DNA of 45,601 bases from Candidatus Zixiibacteriota bacterium (GTDB lineage: Bacteria; Zixibacteria; MSB-5A5; JAABVY01), in contig DSEQ01000017.1 in NCBI GenBank assembly GCA_011056555.1, forward strand, positions 1 to 45,601, given 5' to 3'. The notes under the pieces are model-generated. The model made no database searches and had not been told where the DNA came from. It saw only the letters and a program-made list of their open reading frames with translations. Made by a program: the position numbers and the translations under genes. Of this stretch, positions 8,747-18,129 are shown piece after piece (position 1 is the first letter of the stretch; each line of letters starts with the position of its first letter).

Positions 8747-9643
8747 ATGGAGAAAGACGAGTCTTCACACCGCCTGCACAGCCATGAATACCATTTAGAA
8801 AAAAGCAGCGGCGAGCGCAGGACATTTCTGGTTATCGGGCTTACCGGCCTGATGATGATAGTAGAGATAACCGCAGGTTTGTTAACCAGGTCGATGGCGC
8901 TTCTGGCGGATGGCTGGCATATGAGCACCCACATGGCCGCGCTATCCATTACCGCATTTGCCTATATCTATGCTCGCCGTCATGCCTCGGATGAAAGATA
9001 TACTTTCGGGACCGGAAAAGTCGGAACGCTGGGCGGCTTTGCCAGCGCGGTCTTCCTGGCCCTGGTGGCTTTTTTGATGATGGGCGAATCGGCCTCACGA
9101 TTATTCGATCTTCCCGAAATCCGCTTTAATGAAGCGATCATGGTTGCCGTAATCGGATTGATTGTCAATCTCCTTAGCGCTATGCTCCTCCGCGGCCGTC
9201 ACAATTCGGAAAAACATGACCACAACCTGCGGGCGGCTTACTTGCATGTACTGGCTGACGCGCTCACATCATTGACAGCCATCTTCGCGCTCACCACCGG
9301 CAAATATATGGGCTGGGTGTGGATGGATCCCCTTATGGGAATCGTGGGCGGCGTAATCATTCTAATCTGGGCTTACGGACTTCTGAAGGACACCGGCAGA
9401 GTCCTGCTCGACCGCCAGCCGGACGAGCAATCGGCCGAAATGATTAAAAATATCATCGAGACAGAGGCCGATACAAGGATTATCGACCTCCATGTCTGGC
9501 GCGTGGGACAATCGCACGCCGCCGCTATAATCTCTCTCCTCACGGCAGAGCCCAGACCGCCGGAATATTACAAAGAGCTGCTCGCCGATATCCCTGATCT
9601 GGAGCATATCACCGTGGAGACCCATTACCGGAAAAATGAATAA
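8747..9643 (+). CDS. dmeF: Cation diffusion facilitator, DmeF-type Co2+/Ni2+ exporter
   Basis: This 298-residue CDF transporter exchanges metal for protons across the inner membrane. A His-rich N-terminus (HRLHSHEYH) is followed by six hydrophobic segments. The metal site in TM2 reads ADGWHMSTH (H58, H62) and in TM5 HVLADALTS, the pattern I know from DmeF Co/Ni exporters rather than from the zinc ZitB/CzcD type (HMLTD). A C-terminal cytoplasmic domain holds IIDLHVWRVGQSHAAAIISL, typical of the family. The start ATG is preceded by a strong GGAGGAG six bases upstream. The gene stands alone on the plus strand. With the RND system at 32-38 kb it is the second metal-efflux locus in the window. Confidence 0.92.
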   Translation: MEKDESSHRLHSHEYHLEKSSGERRTFLVIGLTGLMMIVEITAGLLTRSMALLADGWHMSTHMAALSITAFAYIYARRHASDERYTFGTGKVGTLGGFASAVFLALVAFLMMGESASRLFDLPEIRFNEAIMVAVIGLIVNLLSAMLLRGRHNSEKHDHNLRAAYLHVLADALTSLTAIFALTTGKYMGWVWMDPLMGIVGGVIILIWAYGLLKDTGRVLLDRQPDEQSAEMIKNIIETEADTRIIDLHVWRVGQSHAAAIISLLTAEPRPPEYYKELLADIPDLEHITVETHYRKNE

Positions 9644-9698
9644 GATTCAGCTCTCCACAAAAGCGAAATGGGCTGAACCTTAATAACACCGGTCGGGA

Positions 9699-10073
9699 TT
9701 ATTCCGCCTCAGGATCCATTTGCATAATGCCGAAGATATTACCCTCGGTATCCTTGCAGTAAGCCATCCAGCCCACCCTGGGAACCGCCATCTTGGGCAT
9801 AATAATATCCCCGCCATGCCGCTTGATCTTCTCTGAGAACTCGTCTACATCGGGCACATCGAGAGTATTGGTGGTTGCAGGAAACTGCTGGGTGTCGGAC
9901 CGTTTGCTCATACCGCCGTCAATACCAGGCTGGCCCTGCTCGCCGGTCATAAGGAGCCAGTAATCCATGGGCCCATCCCATTTCTGAATCTTCCACCCAA
10001 ACACATCACGATAAAAATTGGCCGCCCGATCGGGATCATCAGCCTGCAGTTCGAAATGAATTGGTCTTGGCAT
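9699..10073 (-). CDS. VOC (glyoxalase/bleomycin-resistance fold) family protein
   Basis: This 124-residue protein starts IHFELQADDPDRAANFYRDV and continues FGWKIQKWDGP, the usual first beta-alpha-beta unit of the VOC fold. The second unit ends KDTEGNIFGIMQMDPEAE. Possible metal ligands are H6 and E8 in the first strand and E114 near the end (TEGNIFGI). Most proteins of this type are uncharacterised; some bind metals or small reactive molecules. The start ATG follows AGGAGA eight bases upstream. It converges with the CDF gene across a 55-bp gap. Confidence 0.85.
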   Translation of the reverse strand: MPRPIHFELQADDPDRAANFYRDVFGWKIQKWDGPMDYWLLMTGEQGQPGIDGGMSKRSDTQQFPATTNTLDVPDVDEFSEKIKRHGGDIIMPKMAVPRVGWMAYCKDTEGNIFGIMQMDPEAE

Positions 10074-10400
10074 AACAATTCTCCTGTGAAAAACTCATTT
10101 ATTGTTAATTAAACCGGTATCACATACTATAGAAGATATAACTTGTCTTGTAATCCGATTATTGAATCTGTCCTTTTTCAAAACTTTATGGGCCCTTCAT
10201 GTCTTCTAAACCTTTGCTATTCATAGGATTCTCGCCGTCGTCCGAAATTGCTTTCGGGCAAAATATATCTTCCGCCTGATCCTTTTATATCTTTGATATT
10301 GAATATAACGAATCGGGAGCAATTTTGTTTTCTTTTAATTCAAAAAAGGATAAAAAAGCGAATTCAGTAGATTCGTCCGGAAAAGCGTAGAATGCCGGGT
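10074..10400. other. 327-bp intergenic region with no recognised gene
   Basis: This AT-rich stretch lies between the VOC gene start and the end of the DsrE-like lipoprotein gene. I see only a short hairpin CCGAAA-ttgc-TTTCGG near 10240 and no convincing open frame. It probably holds the promoter of the VOC gene. Confidence 0.4.
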
Positions 10401-10859
10401 CTAATAATCCAGAGTTAAAATGCGCCCGGTAGTGAAATTAAAAAATGTCTCGCGCTCGGCCAGCTTCACCCCCTGCATCAGATCGTCCCCGCTCTTTCCG
10501 ACCACCTCCAGGCAGCCGGGACATGCCATGATTGTCACGCCCATGTCGACCAGTTTCCCGATCTGCGTATGGGACGACGGGAAATTGCCGAAGGTTATAT
10601 CCTCTGAATCATTCAGGACGACCTTGACTCCGTCAATATCGAAATACAGAAGGACATCCTGTGTCTCGACCATCATCTCGGCCATCCTGAGCGCCATCAG
10701 AACTTCATGCGGATTGTCCGGGCCCTGCTTGATGTGTATGAATACGCCATCAGTCAGCGGCTCTACCGGTTCCTCGATCCGGGCATCTTCATTGGCGGTC
10801 TGGCATCCCAGAAAAGATGCGAAAACAAAGGCTAACAGTAGCAATATTGAGGATCTCAA
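10401..10859 (-). CDS. DsrE/DsrF-like lipoprotein
   Basis: This 152-residue protein has a lipoprotein signal (lipobox ASFLGC, lipidated Cys19). After it comes a DsrE-like alpha/beta fold: a first strand VFIHIKQGPDNPHEVLMALR, a LLYFDIDGV strand, and a helix ending in VTIMACPGCLEVVGKS. The two cysteines in ACPGC sit where DsrE-family proteins carry their sulfur-transfer Cys. Its location outside the cytoplasm is unusual for a sulfur-relay protein. The start is TTG at 10857-10859 with GGGAGGT four bases upstream. It is a single gene divergent from the transglutaminase operon. Confidence 0.75.
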   Translation of the reverse strand: MRSSILLLLAFVFASFLGCQTANEDARIEEPVEPLTDGVFIHIKQGPDNPHEVLMALRMAEMMVETQDVLLYFDIDGVKVVLNDSEDITFGNFPSSHTQIGKLVDMGVTIMACPGCLEVVGKSGDDLMQGVKLAERETFFNFTTGRILTLDY

Positions 10860-11186
10860 CGTACCTCCCTTATAGTTAAATACGAACGAATATATATTAA
10901 GACAATTTACTTATTATATCAATATAATTGAATATTTGCACCGTTCAGTAACCTTGCGGCCTTCATTCCGACAGGCCAATTTTTCTACAAAACCTGTGGT
11001 GATAATATGCGGGCGGGTAAAGTGAAAGCCGAGATGAGCGGGTAAGAAGACGGCGCCTGAGTGTTATCGGCAGCCTGCCCGAAGCTTTGAATCGGGCCCC
11101 TTTTTTCATCTTTATGCTTTTATTTTCCTCTCCCAATGCTCATATTTAGGAAAATCATTATCTGAACATCATAAGGAGAAATGGGG
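10860..11186. other. 327-bp divergent intergenic region holding an orphan terminator
   Basis: The region between the lipoprotein gene and the transglutaminase operon is AT-rich from 10880 to 10950 and GC-rich from 11005 to 11100. It contains no convincing open frame. A plus-strand intrinsic terminator (11077-11106) sits about 80 bases before the operon's first gene, so the GC-rich part may be an attenuated leader or a small RNA. Confidence 0.5.
11077..11106 (+). terminator. Intrinsic terminator in the leader of the transglutaminase/ABC operon
   Basis: The inverted repeat GCCCGA / TCGGGC (11077-11082 and 11092-11097) has a 9-nt loop and is followed by CCCTTTTTT. No coding gene lies upstream on this strand before the divergent lipoprotein gene. 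CGGGC at 11010-11014 could pair with GCCCG of the terminator as a competing fold, so attenuation is possible. Confidence 0.6.
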
Positions 11187-13196
11187 ATGTCAAAAAGAAG
11201 AGCAGCCTGGGTTGTGTTATTGCTTTTAATTCCAGTCGTTTTATCGGGACAGGATCTGCCGCCGGGCGAGAGTCCGCCGCCTGATGTTTTCGATCGGGTA
11301 AAAAATGCCGGTGATTCTGAGAGACATGAAAACGCGCCGTATGCAATCGTAATGGACTCCAGCGTAAACCGGGTGAATGAAATGGGGATCTCGTATATCG
11401 ACAACTACATGCTTTATAAGGCGTTGACAGACGAGGGCTGCAAGCGGCTTGCGGTGATTTCGCGCGGATACGAACCCATGAGCAGTATAATTGAATTCCG
11501 TGAAATCAATATAATCAGGGACACTTTGAAAATTCCGGTATCCCTTGACCTTGTGAAAGACTTACCCGCTCCGCAGGCGGGGATCTACTGGGGCGATCGG
11601 ATAAAAGTAATTCAGATGCCGCGGCTTGAGATAAATGATGGGATTGAGATAGTCACATTTAGAAAAGGCTACTCCTATGCCCTTCTGGATTCGGAGGGCG
11701 TTCCTCCCGAGGATGAAAAATATATACCCCCTATGCCGGGCGAGTATTTCGATATAGTGCTTTTTGAGGCTGAAGTGCCGATTGTCGCGAAGAAATATGT
11801 GCTTAAGATCCCTGCTCAAAAGCGCATTCATTCGCAGATATATAACGGCCCCATGTATTCAGCCACTACCTATACAGAAGATACTACCATATACAGCTGG
11901 TGGGTGGAAGGTATGCCCGCCCGAAAGCGTGAGAGATCGACCCCGGATGCATCGGATATCACCACCAAAGTTGTCCTGGCCACGGTTGAAAGCTGGGAGG
12001 CAAAAAGCCGCTGGTTTTTTGAGGTTAACGAAAGGCAGTTCGAGGTTACCCCGGCGATTCAAGCCAAAGTCGACGAGATCTTGAATAGCCAGGGTGTATT
12101 TAACGGTACTGAAGAGGAGAAAGCATTCGCGCTATTACACTGGGTTGCGCAGAATATCCGTTACAGCGGCCAGACAATGGGCGAGGGCGAGGGATTTACC
12201 CTGCATTCCGGGGAAATGATATTCGAGCAAAGGAGCGGGGTTTGTAAAGATATTGCCGGGATGCTGGTGACCATGATGCGTGCCGCGGGTCTGGATTCAT
12301 ATGCGGCCATGACTATGGCCGGCAGCAGGATCGAGCAGGTTCCCGCCGATCAGTTCAACCATTGCGTGGTAGCGCTTAAGAAGAAGGATGGCAGTTATGT
12401 GATGTACGATCCGACCTGGGTGCCGTTTAACCGGACTATCTGGAGTCTTTATGAAGCTGAGCAACATTATCTTGTAGGCTCTCCGGAGGGTGAGGGTCTG
12501 GACAGCATATATTACAGTCCGCCCGAGGAATCGCCAATGCGGATCGTGAATGACGCCAGTATTCTTTCTGACGGCACGCTGGAAGGAACCTTAAGGCTTT
12601 CAGCCGGCGGTTCAATGGATTCCTATCTGCGCGGACTTCTGGCATGGTACCCTAAACGTCAAACAGAAAACGCTCTGGCAAAGCTCTTCAGCACAGTAAG
12701 CGATCGAATCGAAATTTTGGAGTACGAGCATGGAGAGGTTCTGGATTTCAATCAGGATATGTGGTGGAATATAAAATACAGGGTTCCGGATTATGCTATG
12801 ATGGTCGGAGACGGGATTGAATTCCAGAGTCCTATGCTGAAACTGAGCGCATTCAACAGACTCCTTTTCAGAATTGGCGCCGAACCCTGGCCGGAAAAAC
12901 GGGAGGCAGATTTATTTCTTTACACCACGCAGCTTCTGGATGCCACTGAGAATATCAGGCTGCCTGGTGATTATAAAGTGATTAATGCAGAGGACAGCGA
13001 CAAAATTGACGAGACCTACGCCTACTATCATTCAGATGTTGAAACGAAGGGGAATGAATTTACGCTCAAGACAATCGGCAAGATAAAGAGGCGGCAGATA
13101 CCGCCTGAAGGGTATGGCGGATTTTATAAGATGACTAAGGAGGCACATGATTTCGCAGAAACGGTCTTTCGCGCCGAAAAAGGAGGTGCGAAATGA
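11187..13196 (+). CDS. Secreted DUF3857/transglutaminase-like protein with intact catalytic triad
   Basis: From the second ATG at 11187 the protein has 669 residues. I chose it because AAGGAG lies eight bases upstream, while the first ATG at 11181 is only two bases from it. A signal peptide covers residues 1-21. Residues about 45-215 look like a DUF3857 beta domain. The transglutaminase core runs about 310-415, with Cys in RSGVCKDIAG (C353), His in FNHCVV (H392) and Asp in MYDPTW (D408). These form the papain-like triad used for peptide cleavage or cross-linking. The C-terminal 250 residues are beta-rich and unassigned. It overlaps the next gene by 4 bp and heads a six-gene operon ending in an ABC importer. 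Confidence 0.85.
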   Translation: MSKRRAAWVVLLLLIPVVLSGQDLPPGESPPPDVFDRVKNAGDSERHENAPYAIVMDSSVNRVNEMGISYIDNYMLYKALTDEGCKRLAVISRGYEPMSSIIEFREINIIRDTLKIPVSLDLVKDLPAPQAGIYWGDRIKVIQMPRLEINDGIEIVTFRKGYSYALLDSEGVPPEDEKYIPPMPGEYFDIVLFEAEVPIVAKKYVLKIPAQKRIHSQIYNGPMYSATTYTEDTTIYSWWVEGMPARKRERSTPDASDITTKVVLATVESWEAKSRWFFEVNERQFEVTPAIQAKVDEILNSQGVFNGTEEEKAFALLHWVAQNIRYSGQTMGEGEGFTLHSGEMIFEQRSGVCKDIAGMLVTMMRAAGLDSYAAMTMAGSRIEQVPADQFNHCVVALKKKDGSYVMYDPTWVPFNRTIWSLYEAEQHYLVGSPEGEGLDSIYYSPPEESPMRIVNDASILSDGTLEGTLRLSAGGSMDSYLRGLLAWYPKRQTENALAKLFSTVSDRIEILEYEHGEVLDFNQDMWWNIKYRVPDYAMMVGDGIEFQSPMLKLSAFNRLLFRIGAEPWPEKREADLFLYTTQLLDATENIRLPGDYKVINAEDSDKIDETYAYYHSDVETKGNEFTLKTIGKIKRRQIPPEGYGGFYKMTKEAHDFAETVFRAEKGGAK

Positions 13197-15136
13197 GACG
13201 AGCCTTAATTATTCTGACGGCGATTATTATGACTGCCTTCATTTTCCAGACCGCAAATGCCCAGAAATCAATTGATGGCAAGTACGATATTGCTGTTTTG
13301 ATGGATTCTGCACGAGCCAATTTTAATCTTGAGGAGCAGGACGGCGTTTTTCTTCTGGACAGCAAAGAGGTCAGATGGTTAACCGATGGAAGAATGTCCA
13401 CAACTATACATCGGATTATCTGGATCGGGACAGATTATGCGGTCGACAAGTACGGCGACCACCGTATCCCCTATGATGACGAACACCAGGGCTTCGAAAC
13501 AATAACAGTCCGCACCTGGCGCGATGATCAATGGTGGGTGACGGGCGCAACGGGGATGGTCGAGACACTGCCGCATGCGCTCAGAAACGCCTACGATTAT
13601 ACCAATATGCGCGAGATGATGCTTCTGCATAACGGCATCGAGATACCATGCATACTTGAAGTGGCATATACGATAACGGATAAGGAACCATATCGAAAGA
13701 ACATTGACGGCATGTGGGTCTTCCAGAAGGAATTGCCGGTGGTGGTATCATCAATCAGTATCGGCACCAGAGACGGTGTAAGTCCTCGGTTCCAACGCAC
13801 ACCCAATCTACCCGAATTTTCTATAATGCGGGATGACGGTGCTGACGTGGATATGTACGTTTTGAGCCTGGGGCCATTTGATGCTCTACCCTATCCCGAT
13901 ACTGAGGAGAACGAGCTGATCTCGCCTAAGATCGCCTGGTCCACCTGGGATAACTGGAAAGAGCTGGGAGAATATTATGATGGAATTTACAGGCAGTCAA
14001 TGACGCTTGATAATGATCTGGAAGCTGCGGCGGATTCGATCATAAAAGAAGCAATGAATAAGCAACAATGTGCCGAGATGATGGCTGACTTTATACGCAA
14101 GAAAACAGGATATATATCATACTCGTACAAGCACTGGATGCAGTATCCTCGACCTGCAGTTAGAACGTATGAATGCGCCTATGGTCATACCCTGGACAGG
14201 ATGATTCTGGCAGCGGCATTTTTTGAAAAAGCCGATCTGATACCGGAATTTCTGTTTCTGGGCAAAGGTTTAATCAAAGCCGGTATGCAGGTAGCCTCTG
14301 CTGACTTCCTTACACGGCCGCTGGTTCAGATTACGGGAGATTACGGAAGGATTTATTATGATCCAGAAAGCGGAGCGTTGATTAAGGGAAAGCAGGCTTA
14401 CTATGGCCACACAGCGTTCCATCTTTTGCCTGAGCAGGGGAAAAATCTGCACACCTTTGCCGAGGCATCCGAAAAAAGCCGTCTTGCGCTGAGAATTGAT
14501 CTCGCACTGAATGATTCCAAAGATACATTGAAAGGACAGGCTTACCTCGAAACATCTGGAATTTTCAGCCCCTATGATCAAATGGCGGGGACGAAGGAAG
14601 AGACGGAGAATTATCTCTCCACACTCATCTCCGAAATTATTCCGGAAGCTCAACTTAAAAGTCACAACCTCCTGCATTTTGAAGCAGGCAAATGTGATGC
14701 AGCGTTCGGCTTTGCGCTGCAATTACCGGAGAAAGATGAATTCGGCGAAATCAAATTGGTCCTGAATAATCCGCCGGGTGGAATAATGAGCAAGATGCCG
14801 GGGCACGTTCATCTGTATGAGAAGAGCAGAGGCTCGCAGATATATCTGCCCGGACCGATGCTGCAGGAGATTGGAATCAACCTGGACACGACTGGTATTG
14901 AGATAATCTATTGGCCTGAAGACAGTCAAATCAAGAATACGATCGGCAGCTTTGCTGTAAAGTCAGAGACATACAGCAATAGACTGAAAACAGTCAGGAC
15001 AACAGATATAGCAGAAGTGCAAATCATGGCCGAACAGTGGCCCGTTCTGCGCGACTTGTTATTATCAGAAACAGATCAGAAGAATCGGATGTTTATATTT
15101 AAGATAAAGGATGATTCGGATAAAAAGGGAGATTGA
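13193..15136 (+). CDS. Secreted DUF3857/transglutaminase-like protein, apparent pseudoenzyme
   Basis: This 647-residue protein has a signal peptide (residues 1-23, ending TANA) and the same layout as its upstream partner: a beta domain with MSTTIHRIIWIGTDYAVDKY near 68-87 and a transglutaminase-like core near 285-395. Cys328 (TYECAYGH) and Asp390 (IYYDPESG) sit where the catalytic Cys and Asp belong. The strand that should carry the His reads ADFLTRPLVQI, with no His at that place. I infer that it is catalytically impaired and may bind substrate or regulate the active partner. It begins in a 4-bp ATGA overlap with a strong AAAGGAGG upstream, so the two proteins are made in coupled amounts. 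Confidence 0.8.
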   Translation: MRRALIILTAIIMTAFIFQTANAQKSIDGKYDIAVLMDSARANFNLEEQDGVFLLDSKEVRWLTDGRMSTTIHRIIWIGTDYAVDKYGDHRIPYDDEHQGFETITVRTWRDDQWWVTGATGMVETLPHALRNAYDYTNMREMMLLHNGIEIPCILEVAYTITDKEPYRKNIDGMWVFQKELPVVVSSISIGTRDGVSPRFQRTPNLPEFSIMRDDGADVDMYVLSLGPFDALPYPDTEENELISPKIAWSTWDNWKELGEYYDGIYRQSMTLDNDLEAAADSIIKEAMNKQQCAEMMADFIRKKTGYISYSYKHWMQYPRPAVRTYECAYGHTLDRMILAAAFFEKADLIPEFLFLGKGLIKAGMQVASADFLTRPLVQITGDYGRIYYDPESGALIKGKQAYYGHTAFHLLPEQGKNLHTFAEASEKSRLALRIDLALNDSKDTLKGQAYLETSGIFSPYDQMAGTKEETENYLSTLISEIIPEAQLKSHNLLHFEAGKCDAAFGFALQLPEKDEFGEIKLVLNNPPGGIMSKMPGHVHLYEKSRGSQIYLPGPMLQEIGINLDTTGIEIIYWPEDSQIKNTIGSFAVKSETYSNRLKTVRTTDIAEVQIMAEQWPVLRDLLLSETDQKNRMFIFKIKDDSDKKGD

Positions 15137-15138
15137 TT

Positions 15139-16410
15139 TTGCACAGGCTTATTATATCGCTATCGATCATATTTCTGCTTGCCGGATGCGGCGGCGTGAA
15201 AGAAGATAAGCCGCTTGTCTTTGCAGTCGGGGGAGCACCCTCGGAGATAAATTTCTGGGAAGCGCTGATCGATGAATTCAGCACTGAATATCAAATCGAT
15301 GTCAGCATAGTCCGTCAACCAACCGACACCGACCAGCGCCGCCAGGGTCTGGTGGTATCCCTGAAAGCGCGGGATGATGATCCGGATGTTTTCCTGATGG
15401 ATGTGGCCTGGCTGGCACAGATTGCGGCCTCGGGCTGGCTGGCACCGCTGAATACCGAATTGGACAGCATTGAAACCGAAGCATTCTTCGAAAATATACT
15501 TGACCTGGCTGACAGATATGATGGCCAATTAATGGCCATGCCTGTTTATGTCGATGGCGGGGTTTTGTATTACCGTAACGATCTCCTTGAGAATATCGGA
15601 ATTTCTCGACCCCCGCAGACATGGAAGGAGCTGATCGAATTCTCTCTCCGTGTGCAGGCGGTAGAGCGGGAAAACAACCCTGACTTTTACGGCTTTGTAT
15701 GGCAAGGCGCCCAATACGAGGGCCTGATCTGCAATTTTCTTGAGTTCGCAGTCTCGAATGAGGGCGGATTTATTTTTGAAGGGGATAGTCTCAGACTGAA
15801 CATCCCGGAAAATGTGGAAGCCCTGCAGTTGATGCATGATATCATCCATGAATACAAAATTTCTCCCCCGAACACATACACCGAATTCAAGGAGGAGGAG
15901 GTCAGGCTCTTCTTCCAGAATGGCAACGCTCTTTTCGAACGTAACTGGCCCTATGCCTGGACCCTGCATCAAAGTTCCGGATCGCCGGTCGCGGACAAAA
16001 TCGGAATCGATGTGCTCCCCCATTTTGAAGGAGGAGAGAGCATATCCACCCTGGGCGGGTGGCATATCGGGATCTCAGCCTATTCTGACATGAAAGAAGA
16101 AGCGCGGCGGTTTGTCGAATATGTGAGCTCATACGAAACTCAGAAGAAGCTTGCGCTGAATCTGGGCTGGAATCCTGGACGCAGGGACGTGTACGATGAT
16201 CAGGAGGTTCTGGAGAAACTGCCGCATTTTGCGGACTTGAAAACGGTGTTCGAGAACGCCCACCCGCGGCCGACCCGTCCCTATTATTCCCAGATGTCAT
16301 CGATACTTCAGAAGCATCTGAACTCGGCTGTGGCAGGTGAGGTAAGCCCGGAGAATGCGCTGCAATCTGCCCAGGCGGAGATTCAGGATATTATAGGCAG
16401 GTACAGATAA
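15139..16410 (+). CDS. Extracellular solute-binding lipoprotein (family 1, sugar ABC importer)
   Basis: From TTG at 15139 the protein has 423 residues. A TTG at 15133 overlaps the previous stop but lies too close to the GGGAG ribosome site. The N-terminus is a lipoprotein signal with lipobox LLAGC, so the protein is membrane-tethered. The mature part starts PLVFAVGGAPSEINFWEALI and continues with DPDVFLMDVAWLAQIAASGW, the pattern of MalE/UgpB-like family 1 binding proteins for oligosaccharides or polyols. Later motifs include NGNALFERNWPYAWTL and TLGGWHIGISAYS, again typical. It supplies substrate to the two permeases that follow. The exact ligand cannot be read from the sequence. Confidence 0.93.
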   Translation: MHRLIISLSIIFLLAGCGGVKEDKPLVFAVGGAPSEINFWEALIDEFSTEYQIDVSIVRQPTDTDQRRQGLVVSLKARDDDPDVFLMDVAWLAQIAASGWLAPLNTELDSIETEAFFENILDLADRYDGQLMAMPVYVDGGVLYYRNDLLENIGISRPPQTWKELIEFSLRVQAVERENNPDFYGFVWQGAQYEGLICNFLEFAVSNEGGFIFEGDSLRLNIPENVEALQLMHDIIHEYKISPPNTYTEFKEEEVRLFFQNGNALFERNWPYAWTLHQSSGSPVADKIGIDVLPHFEGGESISTLGGWHIGISAYSDMKEEARRFVEYVSSYETQKKLALNLGWNPGRRDVYDDQEVLEKLPHFADLKTVFENAHPRPTRPYYSQMSSILQKHLNSAVAGEVSPENALQSAQAEIQDIIGRYR

Positions 16411-16420
16411 AAGTATTTTG

Positions 16421-17302
16421 ATGAACAGGATTTTTTCGAAAGATATACTCAGATCATATTTTTTTCTCCTGCCATTTGCAGTATTTATAATAGCATTCAT
16501 TTTGATTCCGGTGGTTGGGGCAGTCATAAACAGCCTCTATAAGGATGTTACTTTCAGGGAGAGAGAATTCCTGCTGTTCGACAACTATATCAGCCTCTTC
16601 AAAGACTCCGGATTCTGGCAATCGCTTCGGTTTTCAATGCTTTTCATCCTAGTATCGGTGCCATTTGAATTGATCCTGGGTCTGATATTTGCCCTGCTTT
16701 TAAATCAGATCAGGCGTTTCCGGGGATTGATCTGGGCGGCGGTACTGATCCCCTGGGCGATACCATCGGCAATCTCGGCGCGCACATGGGAACTGATATA
16801 TAACTATAATTATGGTCTCGCGAATTATCTACTTTCCGGAATCGGAATTACGGGGGAACCGATCAACTGGCTGGGGACGAATGTCGGAGCATTTATCTCT
16901 GTGGTAATCGCGGATGCCTGGAAGACTGCGCCCTTCATAACAATCATTCTGCTGGCAGGTCTGCAGGGTATTCCCGAAAATCTTCATCGGCAGTCGCGGG
17001 TTGACGGCGCCAATTTTTTACAGGGTTTTCAAAAGATTACCCTCCCGCTCCTGAAACCGGTTATAGTTGTAGCTCTCCTTTTCAGGACGATTGATGCCCT
17101 GCGGGTCTTCGACGTCATCTATGTTTTGACCGGCGGCGGCCCGGGCGGCGCGACAACCTCACTATCGATTTTTGGATATAACTACTATATCAATGGTGAT
17201 TTCGGATATGGCTCCACGATATCGGTGGTGCTGTTCGCGGTTGCCTTCGGCCTTTCGATATTGTATGTGAAACTGAGCAGATTTGAGGCAGGATTAAGGT
17301 GA
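16421..17302 (+). CDS. Sugar ABC transporter permease, MalF/UgpA type
   Basis: This 293-residue protein has six membrane segments and the cytoplasmic EAA loop (ENLHRQSRVDGANFLQGFQK then ITLPLLKP) that docks on the ATPase. GGGPGGATTSLSIFGYN near the end is a hallmark of the MalF/UgpA group. I take ATG at 16421 rather than TTG at 16418. The gene begins 10 bp after the binding-protein gene and overlaps the next permease by 4 bp. Confidence 0.94.
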   Translation: MNRIFSKDILRSYFFLLPFAVFIIAFILIPVVGAVINSLYKDVTFREREFLLFDNYISLFKDSGFWQSLRFSMLFILVSVPFELILGLIFALLLNQIRRFRGLIWAAVLIPWAIPSAISARTWELIYNYNYGLANYLLSGIGITGEPINWLGTNVGAFISVVIADAWKTAPFITIILLAGLQGIPENLHRQSRVDGANFLQGFQKITLPLLKPVIVVALLFRTIDALRVFDVIYVLTGGGPGGATTSLSIFGYNYYINGDFGYGSTISVVLFAVAFGLSILYVKLSRFEAGLR

Positions 17303-18129
17303 GAGAAGAAAAGGTAAAGACTATCTTGATAGCGGCGGGAGTGGTGCTGATGTTATCATTTTGTCTGGCGCCGTTTTTCTTCATGATCGTTACCAGCCTG
17401 AGCAAAAATCCCGAGTTCCTCTCCCCTGCCGCTGATTATCAATTCACTCTTCAGAATTACAGCTCAGTTATCTTCAAGGAATCCTTGCATTTCATTGATT
17501 ACCTGCGCAACAGCATAATCGTCTCCGGAGTTGCTGCGGTTGCGGGCGTACTGACAGCATCGATTGCGGCATTTGCGATTGCGCGCTTTGAATTGCCCGG
17601 CAAGATGCTGGTACTGTTTTTTGCGCTGGCGGTGTCGATGTTTCCGCAGATCAGCATTGTCGGTTACCTATTCAAGTTCATGACCTGGATGGGCTGGATC
17701 AATTCATACTTTGCCCTGATATTTCCTTACGTCGCCTGGGTTTTGCCATTATCGCTATGGATTTTGACCAGCTATTTCTCGCAAATTCCAAAGGAACTTG
17801 ACCGCGCCGCCTATGTTGACGGCTGTTCGCGCCTGAAAGTTTTGACCAGGGTAATTATGCCGGTGGCGATGCCTGCGATTTTATCAACTGTGCTCCTGGC
17901 ATTTATCTTCGCTTTTAACGAGTTTATGTTTGCCCTGATTCTCACCTCGGACCATCATGCCCGTACAGTCCCGGTAGGAATAGCCCTGTTCCAGGGGCTG
18001 CATGGCGAGATACCCTGGGGCGATATCATGGCTGCCTCGGCGGTTACAACATTGCCCGTAGTAATCCTGACCATTATATTCCAGAGACGGATAATTGCGG
18101 GCCTTACGAGAGGAGCGGTCAAGGGATGA
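17299..18129 (+). CDS. Sugar ABC transporter permease, MalG/UgpE type
   Basis: This 276-residue protein has six membrane segments and an EAA loop (PKELDRAAYVDGCSRLKVLT then RVIMPVAMPAI). It starts at GTG in a GTGA overlap with the preceding permease. The segment FNEFMFALILTSDHHARTVP is typical of MalG-type partners. It forms the transmembrane channel with the gene before it. Confidence 0.94.
   Translation: MREEKVKTILIAAGVVLMLSFCLAPFFFMIVTSLSKNPEFLSPAADYQFTLQNYSSVIFKESLHFIDYLRNSIIVSGVAAVAGVLTASIAAFAIARFELPGKMLVLFFALAVSMFPQISIVGYLFKFMTWMGWINSYFALIFPYVAWVLPLSLWILTSYFSQIPKELDRAAYVDGCSRLKVLTRVIMPVAMPAILSTVLLAFIFAFNEFMFALILTSDHHARTVPVGIALFQGLHGEIPWGDIMAASAVTTLPVVILTIIFQRRIIAGLTRGAVKG

Noticed and set aside
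10950..11106. Known riboswitch class in the leader before the transglutaminase operon
   Set aside because: I compared by eye with cobalamin, TPP, SAM, ZTP and c-di-GMP consensus pieces and found no match, so only an unassigned terminator is reported.
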